A stretch of 7,916 nucleotides of DNA from Deltaproteobacteria bacterium (GCA_947483545.1 CANKNP010000253.1:1-7916); one strand, 5' to 3'. Positions 1-6,165 are shown, numbered from the stretch's first letter. Notes: generated from the sequence alone by a model not told the origin. Program-made: numbers and translations.

Positions 1-255
1 CGGCACGATGTGGATGCGGTACTGAAACGGCCAGAACAAGTGCCAGCCGCCGCGGAGCATTTCGGGCTCGAAGCCGGTCTCGCCATCGAGGGCGATGAAG
101 CCTTCGTTGACCGAGCCGCGGGCGCTCAAAATCTTTTCGCGCAGCCCGATCTTGTTGTTGGGGATCCAGCGCAGCGCGCCGGTGACGAAGAGGCCAGCGA
201 TGAGGCTGGCGAAACCAGCGCCGAACACGACGATGGCGGAGAGGACGAGGTCCAT
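1..255 (-). CDS. Flotillin-like SPFH-domain membrane protein, N-terminal part (runs off left edge)
   Basis: The ATG at 255-253 opens 85 codons that stay open to base 1, so only the N-terminus is present. Residues 1-29 form one hydrophobic membrane segment (MDLVLSAIVVFGAGFASLIA and onward). After it comes a stretch typical of large flotillin-type SPFH proteins: WIPNNKIGLREK (30-41), then a Gly-Glu-Thr-Gly-Phe turn and LRGGWHLFWPFQYRIHIVP (67-85). In this family the pattern 'Leu-Arg-Gly-Gly-Trp/Leu-His-Phe...Pro-Phe-Gln-Tyr-Arg' marks the start of the SPFH domain. Such proteins are membrane-anchored scaffolds that oligomerise and organise membrane microdomains. GGAG lies 5 nt before the start, the same spacing as at other genes here. 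The gene is divergent from 479-3319 across 223 bp. The family call is fairly sure; the specific role is not known. Confidence 0.8.
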   Translation of the reverse strand, partial: MDLVLSAIVVFGAGFASLIAGLFVTGALRWIPNNKIGLREKILSARGSVNEGFIALDGETGFEPEMLRGGWHLFWPFQYRIHIVP

Positions 256-468
256 GGTGGCTCCGAGAGGCACTTCTGGCGTGCGTCTCTGGAGGTCACC
301 CGGGATTGGGAGGCACGGAGCCGCACGGTAGGTGCGGGGTGGGTGACAAGGTTCAGGCCGGAGGGCGGTCACGCGATTTGCGGAGGGCCGTCACAGTTCG
401 AACCTGCTTGATGTAGGCACGGGGGAGGGGGACGGCAAGGGGGGCGTCGCCCGTGCTACCCTCCGCAC

Positions 469-473
469 AGAGG
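469..473 (+). promoter_or_regulatory. Ribosome binding site AGAGG deciding the start of the FG-GAP surface protein
   Basis: AGAGG lies 5 nt before the GTG at 479 and overlaps the alternative GTG at 473, which has no purine-rich sequence of its own upstream. This favours 479. With that start the protein begins Met-Arg, giving a signal peptide with a basic second residue. Confidence 0.5.
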
Positions 474-478
474 TGCAG

Positions 479-3319
479 GTGCGCGTTTCTTTTCTGGCTG
501 GTCCTACGATCACGCTGATCACACTCCTGCCGCTCGGGTGCGTCTCCCCTGAGTCGGGCGCCGAAACGGGGACGGGGCCCACGGGGGAACAGGCTACCGC
601 CTTCGTCCGCGACGGTGGTGCGTTCACCGTCAACGCGGGTGGGCTGGCGGGCCGCTTCGACCTGGAGGGTGTGCGGCTGGTGTCCCGGACGCGTCGGCTT
701 CAGGTGCGCGCGGCCGCGTGGGGCAGGGCCGACCGGACGCAAGACCTGGCGGCTACGCGGCCTGAGCTGGGTGCTTGTGTGTCTCGCCCGTGGGCGCCGG
801 ACGATGCATGCGTTCGACGGCTCGAGTACGCATACACCGGGCTCACCGAGTGGTGGGTGGAGGGCGAGGCAGGGCTTCAGCAGGGCTGGACCCTGGACGC
901 CCCGCCGGCGGGCAACGGGCCGGTCGTGATCGACGTCGTCGTGGAGGGCGGGCGCGCGACGGTGGGCGAAGGCGAGGTGCGACTCGAAGGCGGGTGGCTG
1001 GTCGCGGGGCTCTCCGCGTGGGACGCCGAGGGTTCGCCGCTGGCCGCCCAGTTCGAAGATTTGGGCGGCGGCGGGTTTCGCGTGCGCGTCACCGACACGG
1101 GTGCCCGCTACCCCCTCACGATCGACCCAGTCTACACGGCGTCCAGCGCCACCATCGTTGGGGAGAGCCTCAACGATTATTTCGGGTTCTCGCTCGCCGC
1201 GGCAGGCGACGTGAACGGCGACGGCTATGCGGACGCTGTGATGGGCGCCTACGGATATGGTGACTACGTCGGCCGGGTCTACGTGTACTTGGGTTCGGCG
1301 ACGGGTTTGTCCACGACCGCCAGCACGACACTCACCGGCACAACCACCGATGGGTTTTTGGGGATAACCGTCGCCGGGCTCGGGGACGTCAACAACGACG
1401 GCTACGACGACATCATCATCGGAGCGCCAGAGCTGTACGAGGCGTACGTTTACCATGGCTCCGCGACCGGCACGTCCAGCACGGTGAGCACCACCCTGAC
1501 CGGGAGCAAGGGGTTTGGAGATTCGCTGGCGGGCGCCGGGGACGTGAACGGGGATGGCTACGACGACCTGATCGCAGGGGAGTTCTTGTATGTCGGCGTT
1601 CGTGGCCGAGCGCTCCTGTTCCTTGGCTCGGCGACGGGGCTCGCCGCGTCGGCCACCTCTACCCTGACCGGGGAGGGGCCGTTGAACTTTTTTGGGTACA
1701 GTGTGGCCGGCGCGGGCGACGTGGACGCCGATGGATTCGACGATGTGCTGATTGGGGCGTTCAACTACAACGACGCGGGTCGGGCCTACGTGTATCGGGG
1801 CTCATTGAGCGGATTGGAGACCACCCCGCAGGTGACCATGGACGGGGGATTGGAGAGCGGGTTCGGGATCACCCTGGCCGGGGCGGGCGACGTGAACGGA
1901 GATGGGTACGACGATGTCGTCATCGGGGCGCCGTACGACGGGGACTACGCCGGTCAGGTCACGATCTACCCCGGCTCGTCGGGGGGGGTATTGCCCGATC
2001 CGGAGACGACCATCACAGAGACCGTCGACCACGCGCTGTTCGGGGGGGCGGTGGCGGGCGCCGGAGATGTGGATGACGACGGCTACGATGACGTGCTGGT
2101 CGGTGCCGCTGGGTTTGAAGGGTTTGAACCCCCCGGTCGGGCGCATGTCTTTTCGGGCGGGGCGGGGGGCGTGTCGGGCACACCGACCACCACCCTTGAG
2201 GGGTCCGAGACGTTCGGGTGGGCCGTCGCGGGCCTCGGGGACGTGAGCGGGGATGGCTATGACGACGTCCTCGTCGGAGACTGGAAGGGCGCCGGAAACG
2301 GCGAGGCGACGGTACACCCGGACGCCGACGGGTACGACGCGGAGACGGACTGTGACGACCACGACGCGGCCGTTCATCCCGCCGCGGCTGAGGTGTGTGA
2401 CGCCCTCAACGTGGATGAGGATTGCGACGGCCTGGCCGACGACAACGACGGCGAAGCCACAAACCACGGGACGTTCTACGCAGACCTCGACGGCGACGGG
2501 TACGGGGATCTTGCCTCGACAGCCGCTTCCTGCGACGCGCCAGCCGGTTTCGTCGAAGCTGGCACGGACTGCGACGATGCCGATGCTGCCGTATTCCCAG
2601 GGGCCGCGGACGTGCCGGCGGACGGCGTGGATCAGGACTGTGATGGGTTGGACGGATCGGGTGCGGACTCGGATTCTGACACCGAGGTGGATTCGGACAC
2701 CGACGCCGACGCGGATTCGGACACCGACGCCGACGCGGATTCGGACACCGACGCGGATTCAGACACCGACGCGGACACCGACGCCGACGCGGATTCGGAC
2801 ACGGACGCTGATTCCGACACCGACACCGACACCGACGCGGATTCGGACACCGACGTGGATTCAGACACCGACACGGATGCGGATTCCGACACGGACGCGG
2901 ATTCAGACACCGACGCGGACGTGGATTCCGACACCGACGCTGATTCCGACACCGACACGGATGCGGATTCCGACACGGACGTGGATTCAGACACCGACAC
3001 GGATGCGGATTCCGACACCGACGCGGACACCGACGCCGACGCGGACACCGACACCGACGCGGACACCGACACCGACGCGGACACCGACACCGACGCGGAT
3101 GCCGACACCGACGCGGACACCGACACGGACGCTGATTCGGACACCGACGTGGACACCGACACCGACGCGGATTCGGACACGGACGCCGACGTGGATTCCG
3201 ACACGGACGTGGATTCGTCCGGGTGCGGATGCGCTTCGGGCTCGAGGCACGCGGGCGGTATCGGCGTCCTGCTTGTGCTCGCAGCCTGGAGGCGACGTCG
3301 GGCCTCCCGCCCGGCGTAG
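479..3319 (+). CDS. Secreted FG-GAP beta-propeller surface protein with Asp-X stalk and MYXO-CTERM-like tail
   Basis: Predicted 946-residue surface protein (start GTG 479; GTG 473 would add two residues). Residues 1-21 read as a signal peptide ending LLPLGC, a near-lipobox with Cys21. Residues about 40-215 form a beta-rich region with a possible Cys pair, ending in YPLTIDPVY, a phrase I associate with myxobacterial FG-GAP proteins. Seven FG-GAP repeats follow. Their calcium loops ([10 protein letters not shown] type) begin at Asp 244, 303, 355, 414, 471, 530 and 588, about 58 residues apart, enough for a complete seven-bladed integrin-alpha-like propeller. Two Asp/Cys metal-binding motifs (Cys 625, 640, 649 and 685, 698, 721) precede an alternating Asp stalk (730-913). 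The tail has Cys916 and Cys918, a short hydrophobic run and four Arg, as in MYXO-CTERM sorting signals. Likely a calcium-dependent adhesin or structural surface protein; the ligand is unknown. Confidence 0.85.
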   Translation: MRVSFLAGPTITLITLLPLGCVSPESGAETGTGPTGEQATAFVRDGGAFTVNAGGLAGRFDLEGVRLVSRTRRLQVRAAAWGRADRTQDLAATRPELGACVSRPWAPDDACVRRLEYAYTGLTEWWVEGEAGLQQGWTLDAPPAGNGPVVIDVVVEGGRATVGEGEVRLEGGWLVAGLSAWDAEGSPLAAQFEDLGGGGFRVRVTDTGARYPLTIDPVYTASSATIVGESLNDYFGFSLAAAGDVNGDGYADAVMGAYGYGDYVGRVYVYLGSATGLSTTASTTLTGTTTDGFLGITVAGLGDVNNDGYDDIIIGAPELYEAYVYHGSATGTSSTVSTTLTGSKGFGDSLAGAGDVNGDGYDDLIAGEFLYVGVRGRALLFLGSATGLAASATSTLTGEGPLNFFGYSVAGAGDVDADGFDDVLIGAFNYNDAGRAYVYRGSLSGLETTPQVTMDGGLESGFGITLAGAGDVNGDGYDDVVIGAPYDGDYAGQVTIYPGSSGGVLPDPETTITETVDHALFGGAVAGAGDVDDDGYDDVLVGAAGFEGFEPPGRAHVFSGGAGGVSGTPTTTLEGSETFGWAVAGLGDVSGDGYDDVLVGDWKGAGNGEATVHPDADGYDAETDCDDHDAAVHPAAAEVCDALNVDEDCDGLADDNDGEATNHGTFYADLDGDGYGDLASTAASCDAPAGFVEAGTDCDDADAAVFPGAADVPADGVDQDCDGLDGSGADSDSDTEVDSDTDADADSDTDADADSDTDADSDTDADTDADADSDTDADSDTDTDTDADSDTDVDSDTDTDADSDTDADSDTDADVDSDTDADSDTDTDADSDTDVDSDTDTDADSDTDADTDADADTDTDADTDTDADTDTDADADTDADTDTDADSDTDVDTDTDADSDTDADVDSDTDVDSSGCGCASGSRHAGGIGVLLVLAAWRRRRASRPA
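2666..3217 (+). repeat. Asp-X hexanucleotide tandem repeat encoding an acidic stalk
   Basis: Ninety-two consecutive 6-bp units read Asp-X (one Asp is Glu, near the start), with X being Ser, Thr, Ala or Val. The units form higher-order blocks: a 41-bp segment at 2852-2892 recurs identically at 2978-3018, offset 126 bp. After the first unit, Asp before Ser is always GAT and Asp before Thr is always GAC, as expected if units were copied as DNA. The result is a very acidic, probably extended 184-residue spacer between the propeller/metal-binding part and the sorting tail. It may bind calcium. The layout resembles the Ser-Asp stalk of staphylococcal Clf/Sdr adhesins, by analogy only. Confidence 0.95.
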
Positions 3320-3396
3320 TCCGTGCTCCCGGGGGGGGGGGAGCGGCGGAGAACGATCCTACGGGGAGCCCTCATCCGCCGCCGAGTACGGCGGCA

Positions 3397-3417
3397 CCTT
3401 CTCCCGGAGGGAGAAGG
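3397..3417. terminator. Hairpin, possible terminator after the surface protein gene
   Basis: CCTTCTCCC (3397-3405) and GGGAGAAGG (3409-3417) form a perfect 9-bp stem with a 3-nt GGA loop, 77 nt after the stop of the 479-3319 gene. No T-run follows on the plus strand, so intrinsic termination is uncertain. The right half also belongs to the 42-bp direct repeat, so it may be part of a repeat element instead. Confidence 0.4.
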
Positions 3418-3444
3418 GTAGGACAGAGTTAGAGAATCCGGCGG
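3403..3444 (+). repeat. 42-bp direct repeat, copy 1
   Basis: Begins CCCGGAGGGAGAAGGGTAGG and ends in AATCCGGCGG. It matches 3485-3526 at 40 of 42 positions, with no gaps, at an offset of 82 bp. Confidence 0.9.
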
Positions 3445-3484
3445 CTGGAGGCGGGACTCCAGACGGTGGGATTACCCAGCTGGG

Positions 3485-3526
3485 CCCGGGGGGAGAAGGG
3501 TAGGACAGAGTTAGACAATCCGGCGG
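3485..3526 (+). repeat. 42-bp direct repeat, copy 2
   Basis: Begins CCCGGGGGGAGAAGGGTAGG and ends in AATCCGGCGG. It differs from copy 1 by one A-to-G and one G-to-C change. The flanking bases on both sides differ from those of copy 1, so the unit is well bounded. Confidence 0.9.
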
Positions 3527-3542
3527 TTTGGGCAGCCCGATG

Positions 3543-3601
3543 CCCACGGCCGTTCCACGGCGGTGGCGGCGCCCGCTGGATGGGAGCGAGGCCGCCAACA
3601 G
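3543..3601 (+). repeat. Dispersed intergenic element, copy A
   Basis: The first 21 bp (CCCACGGCCGTTCCACGGCGG without its last base here: CCCACGGCCGTTCCACGGCG) match 5473-5493 at 18 of 21 positions. The last 20 bp, ending CCGCCAACAG, match the end of copy B at 16 of 20. The middle is diverged but of nearly equal length. It lies between convergent genes, as copy B does. Confidence 0.5.
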
Positions 3602-3608
3602 TCGACAG

Positions 3609-3664
3609 CCCTACGGCCTACAGCCTGAAGCCTACAGCCTGAACCCTACAGCCTAAACCCTACG
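3609..3664. repeat. Array of eight 7-bp units
   Basis: The units in order are CCCTACG, GCCTACA, GCCTGAA, GCCTACA, GCCTGAA, CCCTACA, GCCTAAA and CCCTACG. All are in strict 7-bp register, and the first and last are identical. The internal pair GCCTACA-GCCTGAA is itself duplicated as a 14-mer. The last unit contains the stop codon (3660-3662, minus) of the Trypco1-like gene, so the array is the immediate 3' end of that transcript. Confidence 0.85.
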
Positions 3665-3959
3665 CATCATACTTCAACGTCACCAGGAACTGCGCCTCGC
3701 CCGGGGTCAGACCCACGGAGACCGTGGCCTTGTCGTCCACGCGCACCCCGAACTGGATTTCCATCGCGACGGGCGGCAGGAAGGAGTCGAGCTCCAGCGC
3801 ACGCCCCAGTTGGGCAGCGACGGTGCGCACGCAGATCGTCACGTTCTGCAAGACCTCATCGGGCTCCGAGCGCTTGGCGATGCCGCCTTTGTCGATGCCG
3901 CCGCCCGCGGGCACCTCGAGCATCAAGATCTGGCCGTCGATTGTGGCTTCGACGCGCAT
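3660..3959 (-). CDS. Trypco1-like (CU044_2847 family) small protein
   Basis: A complete 99-residue protein. It opens with a beta-strand segment (MRVEATIDGQILMLEVPAGG), continues into a helical stretch (about 33-60, EVLQNVTICVRTVAAQLGRA), and closes with PVAMEIQFGVRVDDKATVSV and FLVTLKYD. The layout of N-terminal strands, a helix with Val/Arg/Ala/Leu spacing, then 'Pro-x-x-x-Glu-x-x-Phe-Gly-Val' and a terminal 'Phe-x-Val-Thr-Leu-x-Tyr' matches my knowledge of the trypsin-co-occurring domain 1 family. That domain is known from predicted bacterial conflict and signalling systems, often next to trypsin-like proteases; its activity is unknown. Its ATG begins directly after the stop of the 66-aa gene, so the two are surely cotranscribed and probably translationally coupled. 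No protease gene is visible within the window. Confidence 0.7.
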   Translation of the reverse strand: MRVEATIDGQILMLEVPAGGGIDKGGIAKRSEPDEVLQNVTICVRTVAAQLGRALELDSFLPPVAMEIQFGVRVDDKATVSVGLTPGEAQFLVTLKYDA

Positions 3960-4160
3960 CTACTCGCTCGCCTTGGGGGAGTTCGCCGCGGCCTCTTCCT
4001 TGGCGTCCTTCGGGCGCTTCAACCTGGCCCGGGTGACCTTGACGTCATCCGCACCGGTGGCTCCCGGGCGACCGTCATCCGGGCGAATGTCCGATTGGGC
4101 CGCGGAGTACTCGCCCGAGAACTTGTCGGCGACACGCTTGATGAGAGAACGCAGGCCCAT
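3960..4160 (-). CDS. Small hypothetical protein, 66 aa, first gene of the Trypco1 unit
   Basis: I do not recognise a family. The ATG at 4160-4158 has GGAG 5 nt upstream, which favours it over longer in-frame starts up to 4511 that would run antisense through the cyclic-nucleotide-binding gene. Residues 1-14 (MGLRSLIKRVADKF) could form a basic amphipathic helix suited to membrane or protein contact. Residues 20-42 are Asp/Gly-rich and probably flexible. Residues 42-66 mix Lys/Arg with Glu/Ala and look disordered or helical. There is no signal peptide, membrane span or Cys. The stop abuts the ATG of the Trypco1-like gene with no intervening base, suggesting the two products act together. Confidence 0.65.
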   Translation of the reverse strand: MGLRSLIKRVADKFSGEYSAAQSDIRPDDGRPGATGADDVKVTRARLKRPKDAKEEAAANSPKASE

Positions 4161-4229
4161 GGGCACTCCGGGAAGGATGGATGCGACTTGTGGTATACCC
4201 CAGGAGCATAACGCTGACCCTGTAGGCCC
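4161..4229. promoter_or_regulatory. Divergent intergenic region with TGGTATACC promoter-like palindrome
   Basis: This 69-bp gap must carry control signals for both the Trypco1 unit (minus) and the cNMP-binding unit (plus). At 4191-4199, TGGTATACC fits an extended -10 element (TGn-TATACC) on the plus strand, about 30 bp before the 4230 start. No good -35 hexamer accompanies it. The core GGTATACC (4192-4199) is a perfect 8-bp palindrome, so it could serve either direction or bind a dimeric regulator. Confidence 0.3.
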
Positions 4230-4763
4230 ATGAACACGATCACCCTGGAACAAATCCTGACCTTCCTGCTTGAAGCGCCGATGTTCGCCGAGCTCGACGT
4301 GACCGAGCTCTCCGAGATCGTCCACATCATGCAGGTGCAGAAGGTGCGCGCCGGCACCGCCGTGTTTCGCGAGGGCGACGCGGGGGACGCCTGGTACGTG
4401 ATCTTCGCGGGGTCTGCCGAAGTGCTGAAAGGCAACGAGTTCCTGCCTTGCCAGCGGCTTTGCGTGCTCGGGGAGCGGGCGTGCTTCGGCGAGATGGCCA
4501 TCCTGGACCACTCGTCTCGCTCCGCCTCGGTCGTCGCGTTGACGGAGTGTACGGTGTTCCGGTTCCCCCGCCGGGACTTTGAGCGCCTGCTCGCGGATGG
4601 CAATCTTGCCGCGTACAAGCTGATCTACCAGATGGCGAAGGTGCTCTGCTCCCGCCAGCGGAAGATCACGCAGGACCTGACCGAGGCGCTCGCCGCGCGG
4701 GAGACTGAGCTCCTTCGCGTGGCGTCGATGGGGGTCGTGCAGGGGCAGTCGGTCTCGGAGTGA
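4230..4763 (+). CDS. Stand-alone cyclic-nucleotide-binding (Crp-like effector) domain protein
   Basis: A 177-residue cytoplasmic protein with one cNMP-binding domain (about 8-125). Features are the lead helix LLEAPMFAELDVTELSEI (13-30), the strand/turn FREGDAGDAWYVIFAGSAEV (46-65), and the phosphate-binding cassette FGEMAILDHSSRSASVVA (86-103). In this cassette Glu88 and Arg97 take the positions that contact ribose and phosphate of cAMP or cGMP in Crp-type domains. Helical residues 122-165 follow. There is no helix-turn-helix, kinase or channel part, so it is a sensor rather than a Crp-type transcription factor. Start ATG 4230 has only a weak AGG 3 nt upstream. It is divergent from the Trypco1 unit by 69 bp, and its stop overlaps the next gene's start. 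The ligand and partner are unknown. Confidence 0.85.
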   Translation: MNTITLEQILTFLLEAPMFAELDVTELSEIVHIMQVQKVRAGTAVFREGDAGDAWYVIFAGSAEVLKGNEFLPCQRLCVLGERACFGEMAILDHSSRSASVVALTECTVFRFPRRDFERLLADGNLAAYKLIYQMAKVLCSRQRKITQDLTEALAARETELLRVASMGVVQGQSVSE

Positions 4764-5380
4764 TCGGCGCTCTGCTCGTTGCCCTGGCCCTCGCCGCGGC
4801 GCCCGCGGGGGCGGTGCCGGATCCGACGATCGAGACGGCGACCGTCCAGGCCGACTACGCCGCCTGGGCCAAGAAGAAGAAGATCCGCGGGGATGCTGCC
4901 GAGTTGGCGTGCATGCCGTTCGCCGACACGCTGTCCATGTGCTTCACCTACCTGTCCGGCGACACGCGCGGATATTACACGAAAGCGGACGGAAAGACCC
5001 CGGAGGAGCTGCTTAAAGCGGGAGCCGGCACGGAGGAGGCCGCGGTGGACATGCTGGAGGCCGACTACGTGGACGGCTTGACGCCCCGGTATTTCATCGT
5101 CACCGCGAACGGTCGCGCGCACACCGCGATGCTGTTCCCCGAGGCGCTGGAGCGAAAGCTTGGTGGAAAGTGCGTGGTCGGGGTGCCCGCGCAGGGGGTG
5201 CTGATCGCGTGGGTGCCCGGCGATTTGGACTTCGACAAGGTCATGGCGGTCGGGGTGAAGCGCGCGTACGACACGCAGCCGAACCCCGTGACGCCCACGC
5301 TGTACACGTACGACGGCAAGCGGTGGCTCGTTTGGGGCGAGGTGCGGGAGATCGCACCGGCAGAGAAGGCGCCGGAGTAG
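4760..5380 (+). CDS. Secreted DUF1444/YtpQ-like protein coupled to the cNMP sensor
   Basis: A 206-residue protein with GTG start in the 4-nt overlap GTGA with the preceding stop, so translation is probably coupled. Residues 1-18 (MIGALLVALALAAAPAGA) resemble a signal peptide with an Ala-Gly-Ala cleavage site, but they lack the usual basic N-region. The body recalls DUF1444/YtpQ proteins as I remember them: a Tyr-x-Thr-Lys segment then 'Thr-Pro-Glu-Glu-Leu' (72-84), PRYFIVTANGRAHTAMLFPE (109-128), VVGVPAQGVLIAWVPGD (139-155), and PVTPTLYTYDGKRWLVWGEV (176-195). Function of that family is unclear. Cys51, Cys61 and Cys138 are present. It could be a periplasmic or surface product whose output is tied to a cyclic-nucleotide signal. 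The family link is tentative; that this is a real gene is well supported. Confidence 0.7.
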   Translation: MIGALLVALALAAAPAGAVPDPTIETATVQADYAAWAKKKKIRGDAAELACMPFADTLSMCFTYLSGDTRGYYTKADGKTPEELLKAGAGTEEAAVDMLEADYVDGLTPRYFIVTANGRAHTAMLFPEALERKLGGKCVVGVPAQGVLIAWVPGDLDFDKVMAVGVKRAYDTQPNPVTPTLYTYDGKRWLVWGEVREIAPAEKAPE

Positions 5381-5472
5381 GGGCGGCTTGGGGCCATCGC
5401 CTGGAGTTCAGGTGGGCCGTGGAACGCCGCTTCAAACCTGTCGAGTTGCTGCCGGGGGGGGGCGCCGGGGAT

Positions 5473-5532
5473 CCCACGGGCGGTTCACGGCGGCGTTGGA
5501 CCGGACGGCGGCGGGGCGGAGCCCGCCAACAG
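5473..5532 (+). repeat. Dispersed intergenic element, copy B
   Basis: Opens with CCCACGGGCGGTTCACGGCG and ends GGAGCCCGCCAACAG. It matches copy A (3543-3601) at 18 of 21 bases at its left end and 16 of 20 at its right end. Both copies sit in convergent gaps in the same orientation. Confidence 0.5.
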
Positions 5533-5568
5533 GTCCCGACGATCCAGAAGAGGTGGTTGACCACCGAA

Positions 5569-5591
5569 CAAAACTGAGGGGCTCAGTTTTG
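5569..5591. terminator. Bidirectional terminator-like hairpin
   Basis: CAAAACTGAG (5569-5578), GGG loop, CTCAGTTTTG (5582-5591) form a perfect 10-bp stem. The A4/T4 flanks around a CTGAG/CTCAG core give each strand a short T-run at the 3' side, the shape of a bidirectional intrinsic terminator. It sits between the convergent ends at 5380 (plus) and 5731 (minus), where such an element is expected. It is also the most AT-rich spot in the gap. Confidence 0.6.
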
Positions 5592-5730
5592 GTACATTGG
5601 CAGTCGAGGATGGACGTCGCGGGCCCCGGGCGATGCCGCCGGCGACGGCCGCGCTAGGCCGCCGCGGATCCGGCGGGCCCGGGGAAGTTCGACCGGCCGC
5701 GGGGTTTGTCCACCGGGATCATAGCCCCCC

Positions 5731-6165
5731 TCAGGCCGGCCGATCCGCCACGGTCGCGAGCACCTCGCCCTCCGCAACGTGTACGCCGTCCACGGTCGCG
5801 CGGGCGGAGAACTTCCAGATGCTTCGCTTCTCGACGAGCTTTTCGACGGTGATGCGGATCTGGTCGCCCGGGGTGATGGGGCGGCGAAAGCGGAAGCCGT
5901 CGAGCCCGGCGAGGTAGACCAGCTTCTGGCTCCAGCCGGGGTTGGCCGTCATGGCGATGATCCCGCAGGCCTGGGCGATGGCCTCGACCAACAAGACGCC
6001 TGGAAATACCGGAACACCGGGAAAGTGACCCTGAAAGCACGGCTCGTTCGCCGTCACGTTCTTGATCGCCACCACCCGGACGCCGGGCGTACACTCCACG
6101 ACCCGGTCGATCATCAGGAAGGGGTAACGATGGGGGAGGATCGCCATGATCTCTTGCACGTTCAC
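5731..6165 (-). CDS. fabZ: 3-hydroxyacyl-ACP dehydratase FabZ
   Basis: A 144-residue cytoplasmic hot-dog-fold enzyme that dehydrates 3-hydroxyacyl-ACP to trans-2-enoyl-ACP in fatty acid elongation. It starts MNVQEIMAILPHRYPFLMID, the usual FabZ opening with the conserved Pro-His-Arg-Tyr-Pro-Phe-Leu. The catalytic His47 lies in FQGHFPGVPVFPG and the catalytic Glu61 in LLVEAIAQACG; both are intact. The length is typical. I chose GTG 6165, which overlaps the lpxD stop in GTGA. A longer frame from 6312 would lie inside lpxD and add about 50 residues unlike FabZ. It is the last gene of the skp-lpxD-fabZ run, and FabZ shares its substrate pool with LpxD. Confidence 0.96.
   Translation of the reverse strand: MNVQEIMAILPHRYPFLMIDRVVECTPGVRVVAIKNVTANEPCFQGHFPGVPVFPGVLLVEAIAQACGIIAMTANPGWSQKLVYLAGLDGFRFRRPITPGDQIRITVEKLVEKRSIWKFSARATVDGVHVAEGEVLATVADRPA

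Larger units (their letters stand above)
3320..3659. other. Repeat-rich convergent intergenic region
   Basis: I see no credible gene between the two convergent stop codons. The stretch holds an 11-G run (3331-3341), a 6-bp inverted repeat GCCGCC/GGCGGC (3378-3395), a 9-bp hairpin (3397-3417) and a 42-bp direct repeat in two copies. Between the copies lie a CTGGAG/CTCCAG hairpin (3445-3462) and the palindrome CCCAGCTGGG (3475-3484). One copy of a dispersed ~60-bp element and a 7-bp repeat array complete it. Open frames crossing it are continuations of shadow frames. Confidence 0.7.
5381..5730. other. Convergent intergenic region, no gene seen
   Basis: This gap lies between the plus-strand DUF1444-like gene and the minus-strand fabZ. 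It holds a 9-G run (5454-5462), copy B of the dispersed element (5473-5532), a GTGGT/ACCAC inverted repeat (5553-5564 region), a terminator-like hairpin (5569-5591), and a GC-rich imperfect hairpin GGCCGCCG/CGGCGGGCC (5657-5679) downstream of fabZ. I see no lpxA-like coding sequence on the minus strand here. Confidence 0.6.

Noticed and set aside
366..382. Sigma-54-like GGTCACG-CGAT-TTGC
   Set aside because: GG to GC spacing is 11 rather than 10 and the -24 element is imperfect.
10..411. Plus-strand open frame of 133 codons at the left edge
   Set aside because: It is antisense to the flotillin-like gene, has no family resemblance and reads as typical GC-rich shadow protein.
353..1456. Minus-strand open frame of 367 codons
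   Set aside because: It lies antisense to the FG-GAP gene, and its composition simply mirrors the repeats.
2632..3375. Minus-strand Ser-Val-Ser-Glu repeat protein and plus-frame Thr-Pro-Thr-Arg repeat protein (2253-3503)
   Set aside because: A 6-bp repeat without stops keeps several frames open. The Asp-X frame alone is joined to a coherent domain protein with signal and sorting tail.
3644..3664. Telomere-like CCCTAAA motif
   Set aside because: The string GCCTAAACCCTAC arises from the junction of variable heptamers; the array is short, internal and not a uniform telomere repeat.
3960..4511. Longer 183-codon version of the 66-aa gene
   Set aside because: The extra part is antisense to the conserved cNMP-binding domain, while the ATG at 4160 has a well-placed GGAG.
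5654..5722. 22-codon minus-strand open frame just after fabZ with G-rich sequence before its ATG
   Set aside because: It is too short, lies in GC-rich hairpin DNA and has no recognisable features; the G-run is compositional.
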